A stretch of DNA of 64,000 nt from Mya arenaria. Its lineage: Eukaryota > Mollusca > Bivalvia > Myida > Myidae. The notes under the pieces were generated by a model. The model did not search any database and was not told the origin of the DNA. It was given only the letters and a program-made list of their open reading frames with translations. The stretch spans positions 11,761,758 to 11,825,757 of the forward strand of contig NC_069134.1 of assembly GCF_026914265.1 (NCBI RefSeq). Direction: 5' to 3'. Shown in pieces: positions 60,640 through 64,000 of this stretch. Numbering within the stretch: position 1 is the first letter of the stretch; each line of letters begins with the position of its first letter. The translations under genes and the position numbers were made by a program.

Positions 60640-61462
60640 CAGAAGTCGTTTAAGAGGGATACAGAAGTCGTTTTTTGAGAGATACAGAAGTCGATACAGA
60701 AGTCGTTTTAGAGAGATACAGACGTACTTTAAGCGAGATACAGAAGTCGTTTTAGCGAGATACAGAAGTATTTTTAGCGAGATACAGAAGTCGTTTTAGC
60801 GAGATACAGAAGTCGTTTTAAGAAGTCGTTCTCGCGAGATACAGAAGTCGTTTTAAGAAGTCGTTCTAGCGAGATGCAGAAGTCGTTTTAGCGAGATACA
60901 GAAGTCTTTTAAAAGAGATACAGAAGTCGTTTTAGCGAGATACAGAAGTCGTTTTAGAGAGATATAAAAGTCGTTTTAGCGAGATACAGAAGTCGTTTTA
61001 GAGAGAAACAGAAGTCGTTTTAGCGAGATACATAGGTCGTTAAAGCGAGATGCAAAAGTCGTTTTAGCGAGATACAGAAGTCGTCTTAGCGAGATACAGA
61101 AGTCGTTTTAGAGAGATACAGAAGTCGTTTAAGCGAGATACAAAAGTCGTTTTCGTGAGATACAGCAGTCGTTTTAGCGAGATACAAAAGTCGTTTTAGA
61201 GATACATACAGAAGTCGTTTTAGCGAGATACAGAAGTCGTTTTAGAGAGATACAGAAGTCGTTTTAGCGAAATACAGAAGTCGTTTTAAGAGAGAAACAG
61301 AAGTCGTTTTAGCGAGATACAGAAGTCGCTTTAGCGAGTTTTAGCGAGATACAGCAGTCGTTTCAGCGAGATACAGAAGTCGTTTAAGCGAGATACAGAA
61401 GTCGTTTTAGAGAGATACAGAAGTCGTTTTAGCGAGATAATGGATTCGTTTTAGCGAGAAAA
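60640..61462 (+). repeat. 22-bp satellite array, direct arm, about 37 copies
   Basis: The unit is 'agtcgttttagcgagataca' plus ga, with gagaga/gcgaga alternation and occasional missing halves. Confidence 0.92.
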
Positions 61463-62485
61463 AAACATATTCCATCTATGCCGCCGTATAAACAGTAAGA
61501 AAAAACAACACACATCAGAAAAATTAATTTTACGCTGACAGCACGCTTCGACCGCACGTCCTTTTTGTAGTCCATGTTTGTTATACTGAGCCAAGGGAGC
61601 CGTTTCATCAAGAAGTAGTACTGTTAATATCCGTGACTACTCGGTATAACATCGGTGCTAGGTATATAACTGTTTCATTAAAGATCTTAGTCTTTACTGC
61701 GACACTATCAGGTTTGTTGGGATGGCACAGACGGCAACACTATTATCTGTTTCATTCCTTCCAGCTAAGCCGTGGAAACAAATAACTAAATGAGCTGGAG
61801 CAGATAATGCTCTTTTGAATCCTAAACATACATACATTGTTGTCGACATTTTTCAAGTAAAGTTAATAGTCCTCCGTTTACACCCAAAACACAAGATTAT
61901 ACTCTCGCGCAAAAGTGTGCCAATTGAGTGACTTAGCATAAGTTAATATAACTTTCATCACAATCGTTGTTAATTGATAATGTTTTAACTAAACGATACC
62001 CTTCTGTAGAATCTCATTTTCATGTACTTTAAATAAATTTGCTTTTAGCCGATCTCTGTAATATTTGCTGTAATTTCATTTAGATAAACACTATCGTTAT
62101 GCGTTGAAGCTAATCAAACTATTTACTTTTTAAGAATTGTGCAAACATAATAATAATTATAATATTACCACTCGTATATTTGCATTTCGTAATGCAACTG
62201 TGTGCACAATAAACATGACGCATGCCATACGATTTCTCTCTTTAATGGAAGCATAATTTAACCAACAAAGCGAACGTTATATAAACAACAATTCATGAAC
62301 AAGGCATAATCACACTTAACATAATTGCCCTTATTCAATTTCGTGAACACAAGCTAATTGTATCTGTATTACAAAACTTAATATATATGTACGTGTATTA
62401 TTATAACAATCAGTATCACACACGGCACCTGCCCTTGCTGTACACCAAACAACCTATAGCATAAATCATAATTCAACTTTATACG
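61463..62485. other. Intergenic, no gene seen
   Basis: AT-rich with no supported frame. It must contain the 3' UTR of the minus-strand profilin at its right end, but I see no clear AATAAA on that strand. Confidence 0.45.
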
Positions 62486-62905
62486 CTATATACCTTGCTC
62501 CTTTAAATATTCCCCTAGTTTAGTCACCACATTATAACAGCCGCCTGGGTGTGCACCTTCCTCGTGCGTAGCTATCACTAGACACTTATTACACCGGAAA
62601 ACGACACATCCCGCGCCCTCCGTGCTTTCTCGGCCCACGATCAGACCGCTCTCCGCACGTGTGCATGTGAACGCCCGTCCTCCGACCCGAACACCGTCCT
62701 TCCATAGTTTTGATGGATCGATGAATCCAAACACAAGAGTTTTTATTTCGTCACTGGTAACGCCATATCCGGGAGTTGAGGCCCACTTCCGCCCCTCCGT
62801 GCCGTAGATGGCGCTATTCGTCACGAAGCCACTGTCCGTCAGTACGAGCGATATATACTCGTTCCATGACGACGGCATCTTTAAAGAAGCAATACGAGAC
62901 TGCAT
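62486..62905 (-). CDS. Profilin
   Basis: A single open exon of 139 residues. It has the profilin N-terminus SSWNEYISLVLTDSG (the Trp/Tyr pair that contacts poly-proline), WASTPGYGVTSDEIKTLV, GGRAFTCTRAESGLIVGRES, and the C-terminal helix YNVVTKLGEYLKEQGI. Profilin binds G-actin, promotes ADP/ATP exchange and feeds actin to formins and Ena/VASP. The frame begins at 62905. A second ATG at 62878 (MPSSWNEY) gives 130 residues and matches the family start better, so it may be the true start. The absence of introns is notable; a retrocopy is possible, but the frame is intact and no poly-A tail is seen. Confidence 0.93.
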   Translation of the reverse strand: MQSRIASLKMPSSWNEYISLVLTDSGFVTNSAIYGTEGRKWASTPGYGVTSDEIKTLVFGFIDPSKLWKDGVRVGGRAFTCTRAESGLIVGRESTEGAGCVVFRCNKCLVIATHEEGAHPGGCYNVVTKLGEYLKEQGI

Positions 62906-64000
62906 TTTAATTCAGATGTGAAATGTTTACAAACACAATGTGTTTACTACAAAACAGCCCATATTTTGAGTATTGTAGGTTGGCACCGCTCAAAGGTGAA
63001 AATGGGTTCCTGTCTTATTTTAATAATCCATTTTCTAATTATCGCCTTATTTGAAATACTTTGAAATGTAAGTCCAGTTCTTTACTGACAAACTACAATA
63101 CGTTTACGGAGTATTATGCCAGTGCAATATTAGTTTTGCAATTATCCTCTTCGATTGTTGTATTGTCGCGTTCTTTTCTCTGTGTCACTGAACCTTTCGT
63201 TCAGTTATCTAACACTTATGCCATACAAAGCAAAGGGCACTTTTGTTTTAAAATATAACATGTTATTATCGATGATGCCATGTCATGATCAATACACACG
63301 TGAACAAATAATAGGTAGAGATCAAATCCATTAAAATTTGAAGATCGTCTTATGTTCTGATAAGATAACATTCATCCAATATCATGTCAAGTATTCGATC
63401 GCGTTTTAATAGAAAACGAGCAATAAAATATTCAAATATTTGGATCGGGGAGCTGTCGAATAAATCAGTTTCGATTTTCTATGTTGAATAAATCATATTG
63501 CATTAAAAGGTCGCTTGAATGTTTGATAAACCTTATTAAAAGGAATCTCGTTTAAGGGAAGAAAAACAGTATTAAGGAAGTTAAGAATACATCGTTTTTT
63601 TGAACATCAGAATAGTTTGATATCAATACTGCATTAATAAAATCTTCACTGGTGAGAGGGCTTTTACTATATGGCTGAATTAATGAACGTTCAATATGAT
63701 TGCATCCGCATGAAAGCGCCAAATATTATATCGATTACATTTCAATTTTTGCTAAGTATATTTTTGTTTAACTTAATCTTCCTAATTGAATGTATATATC
63801 TGATAATTGACAAATCGACACCTCCACCCGGTATTTGAGCCATTCAATCCTTTGCAGAAGGAGAAAACACACATTTAAAACTATCGTAAGTTAACTTATT
63901 AAATATAATTATAAATGAAATGAAATTATAAATGAAATGAAATGACACTCATTATGAGTGCATTCTCGTACACCAGAGCAATGATGCTATGTGCACAACA
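62906..64000. other. Upstream of profilin, no gene seen
   Basis: AT-rich sequence. It should include the profilin promoter at its left end. A short direct repeat 'aaatgaaatgaaattataaatg' type occurs near 63910-63945. No coding frame supported. Confidence 0.4.

Noticed and set aside
34802-61462. CRISPR-like arrays
   Set aside because: The repeats have no unique spacers and the genome is animal; they are minisatellites.

Overview
The window is eukaryotic DNA, AT-rich, with long introns, GT-AG splice sites and many repeats. The repeat types point to a bivalve mollusc: copies of the common bivalve motif family 'aaggtcaaggtcact / ggtcatctcgggtcac / gagttatggcccttgaat', a LINE fragment, several MITEs, a tRNA-like SINE and at least seven different minisatellites. 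This is inferred from protein similarity and repeat style; the species is not identified.

Layout. 0.2-0.9 kb holds a GC-rich inverted-repeat element. 3.5-4.3 kb (+) is a TAL1/SCL/LYL1-type bHLH transcription factor. 8.06-8.49 kb is a 42-bp minisatellite. 10.4-15.2 kb (+) is a complete six-exon Rab10 small GTPase; a foldback element sits in its intron 1 and a pogo-like MITE in its 3' flank. 19.3-20.3 kb is a 32-bp minisatellite. 23.4-26.7 kb is a 3.3-kb element with ~480-bp terminal inverted repeats and a broken C2H2 zinc-finger gene, inserted in a bivalve dispersed repeat. 29.6-31.0 kb (-) is a 5'-truncated LINE. 

32.5-58.4 kb (+) is one large gene. I join 20 coding exons, with every splice phase agreeing, into a 1,012-residue type I membrane protein: signal peptide, two tandem copies of an uncharacterised (possibly LolA-like) ectodomain, four PAN/apple-like modules, one transmembrane helix and a short tail. 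Its introns carry three large arrays: 23 bp in intron 3, ~78 bp over 10.7 kb in intron 7, and 26 bp in intron 12. 59.2-60.1 kb has two tandem copies of tRNA-Trp(CCA) on the minus strand. 60.2-61.5 kb has two arrays of one ~22-bp monomer facing each other in opposite orientation. 62.5-62.9 kb (-) is a profilin.

The genes do not form a pathway: they are a haematopoietic/neural-type transcription factor, a membrane-traffic GTPase, an orphan surface protein and an actin-binding protein. What marks this window out is the large orphan receptor-like gene and the unusual density and internal organisation of tandem repeats in and around it.
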